Of a DNA stretch of 64,000 nt, positions 62,859 through 64,000 are shown one piece after another; position 1 is the first letter of the stretch, and every line of letters begins with the position of its first letter. Position numbers and translations under genes: made by a program. The notes beneath the pieces are model-generated. The model saw only the letters and a program-made list of their open reading frames with translations, had not been told where the DNA came from and did no database searches. Origin of the DNA: Rubripirellula lacrimiformis (GTDB lineage Bacteria > Planctomycetota > Planctomycetia > Pirellulales > Pirellulaceae); the NCBI RefSeq assembly GCF_007741535.1, contig NZ_CP036525.1, positions 4,154,001 through 4,218,000 on the forward strand, given 5' to 3'.

Positions 62859-64000
62859 TCGATCATTCATTTGACCTGATTGTGATCGGCACCGGACCAG
62901 CAGCGGGAACGGTCGCGAAGAAGACGGCGGAGTCCGGTAAGTCGGTTGCGGTCGTGGAATCGCGAGGCTTCGGTGGAACCTGCGCCCTGCGTGGGTGCAA
63001 TCCCAAAAAGGTTTTCACCAATGCGGGCAAGTTGGTGGACCAAGCGATTCGTGCCAACGGCAGTTTGGCAACGTTTCACCATCCACAGATCGATTGGGGA
63101 AACTTACTGGCGTTCAAGCAGCAGTTCACTCGTCCGGTCACGCAGAAGAGCGAAGCGTCATTTCAAAAGCGTGGGATCCGCACCTTTCACGGTATCGCTC
63201 GCTTCTCGGGCCCCGACACGATTCGCGTGGATGGTGTCGAGTTACGAGGCGAACGGATCTTTATCGCAACCGGTTCCATGCCGTCGCCTCTACAGATCCA
63301 GGGGAGCGATCTGGTAACCAGAAGCGATGCGTTCTTGGAGATGGAAACGATGCCTTCGCAGGTGACCTTCATCGGTGGCGGCTACATTTCGATGGAGTTT
63401 GCCCATGTCGTGGCCCGTTTCGGCAGCCGTGTCGTCATCGTCGATTCGAACGAGCGGCCGCTGATGCGATTTGATGCCGATCTGGTGGGCCAGCTAGTCG
63501 ATCGGTCGCGTCAAATCGGTATCGAGTTCACGATGCAGTCGAAGGTGACCGGCGTCACACGCACGAAAGACGGATTATCTGTTTCCATCGATGGTAGTGG
63601 CGATGATCAGACCGTCGAGTCGCAGCTTGTCGTTCACGGGGCCGGACGCGTCCCCAACATCGTTGATTTGGACCTAGCTGCTGGAAGTGTAGACTTTGGC
63701 GAGCAAGGAATCGAAGTCGACGAAACGATGCGCAGCGTTTCCAATCCCCGCGTATTCGCTGGAGGTGACTGTGTCCACAGTGGGATGCCGCGATTGACAC
63801 CTGTCGCCAATGAAGAGGCACGAATCGTCGTCAAGAATCTGTTCTCGGAAACGCCCGACACGGCCCCCGACTACGGTGCGGTGCCCGCGGTCGTCTTCAC
63901 CACACCCTGCTTGGCAGCAGTCGGATTGACACAGGCCCAGGCATTGGAGCAGTATCCGAATGTAGACGTTCGGTACGAGGATACTTCCACGTGGGGATCG
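62855..64000 (+). CDS. Class I pyridine nucleotide-disulfide oxidoreductase, 3' end outside window
   Basis: The frame stays open to the right edge (382 codons shown). Its ATG overlaps the AhpD-like stop. Domains: an FAD Rossmann motif (IGTGPAAGTVAKK), the redox disulfide C43-A-L-R-G-C48 in the CxxxxC spacing of glutathione/lipoamide/mercuric reductases, NAD(P) motif IGGGYISMEFAHV, second FAD motif FAGGDCV, and the start of a dimerisation domain (VPAVVFTTPCLAAVGLT). The specific substrate cannot be assigned without the C-terminus. It may reduce the AhpD-like partner. Confidence 0.92.
   Translation, partial: MIDHSFDLIVIGTGPAAGTVAKKTAESGKSVAVVESRGFGGTCALRGCNPKKVFTNAGKLVDQAIRANGSLATFHHPQIDWGNLLAFKQQFTRPVTQKSEASFQKRGIRTFHGIARFSGPDTIRVDGVELRGERIFIATGSMPSPLQIQGSDLVTRSDAFLEMETMPSQVTFIGGGYISMEFAHVVARFGSRVVIVDSNERPLMRFDADLVGQLVDRSRQIGIEFTMQSKVTGVTRTKDGLSVSIDGSGDDQTVESQLVVHGAGRVPNIVDLDLAAGSVDFGEQGIEVDETMRSVSNPRVFAGGDCVHSGMPRLTPVANEEARIVVKNLFSETPDTAPDYGAVPAVVFTTPCLAAVGLTQAQALEQYPNVDVRYEDTSTWGS

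Overview
The window looks like chromosomal DNA from a planctomycete of the Pirellulaceae type (Rhodopirellula/Rubripirellula-like). This rests on gene families rather than a search: a DUF1501 protein paired with a PSD1-type (cytochrome c / DUF1549 / DUF1553) protein, a secreted sulfatase and esterases, a giant RTX/dockerin surface protein, small membrane proteins beginning MNPY, and a secretin-like protein beside GspE and GspF. Base composition looks moderately GC-rich by eye. Genes lie on both strands in short clusters, with several families of repeated extragenic sequence.

Region 1 (1-25.7 kb) is one reading frame of more than 8,550 codons that enters from the left edge. It encodes an exported giant adhesin-like protein: repeats resembling the flagellin/hook 'IN' motif, a sialidase/BNR-type propeller, a long Asp-rich beta region, RTX calcium-binding repeats, FG-GAP repeats, leucine-rich repeats, PKD domains, an SdrD-B-like domain and a C-terminal dockerin. 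Region 2 (25.7-28.1 kb) has three small membrane proteins, two of them zinc-ribbon paralogues, and a spermidine synthase-like methyltransferase-fold protein. Region 3 (28.3-38.0 kb) is a secreted catabolic cluster: DUF1501 and PSD1 genes, a divergent pair of alpha/beta hydrolases and a convergent sulfatase, probably for sulfated or acylated polysaccharide.

Region 4 (38.0-40.2 kb) has a ten-copy tandem repeat of about 55 bp, a small unknown gene and methionine aminopeptidase. Region 5 (40.8-47.0 kb) encodes a secretin-N-domain protein with no visible pore domain, then GspE and GspF, the cytoplasmic and inner-membrane motor of a type II secretion or pilus machine. Region 6 (47.1-52.3 kb) starts with a 360-bp tandem repeat carrying two large hairpins per unit, followed by a TPR/HEAT-like protein, a WYL regulator and an RDD membrane protein. 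Region 7 (52.6-55.2 kb) holds tRNA-Pro(CGG), an integrase remnant running into it, a polysaccharide deacetylase and a small LRR fragment.

Region 8 (55.5-60.8 kb) is a regulatory locus: a double-domain KaiC-like ATPase translationally coupled to a hybrid histidine kinase, divergent from two small CsbD/DUF883-like stress proteins, with a perfect 15-bp tandem direct repeat just upstream of the KaiC-like start. Region 9 (61-64 kb) has a small membrane protein, a frameshifted uracil-DNA glycosylase-family gene, an AhpD-like protein and an overlapping pyridine nucleotide-disulfide oxidoreductase that runs off the right edge.

The best candidates for something new are the KaiC-like/hybrid-kinase module, the giant protein with its apparently interrupted repeat array, the pore-less secretin-like protein beside GspE/GspF, and the two unexplained extragenic repeat arrays. 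All assignments are from reading the sequence; no database search was run.
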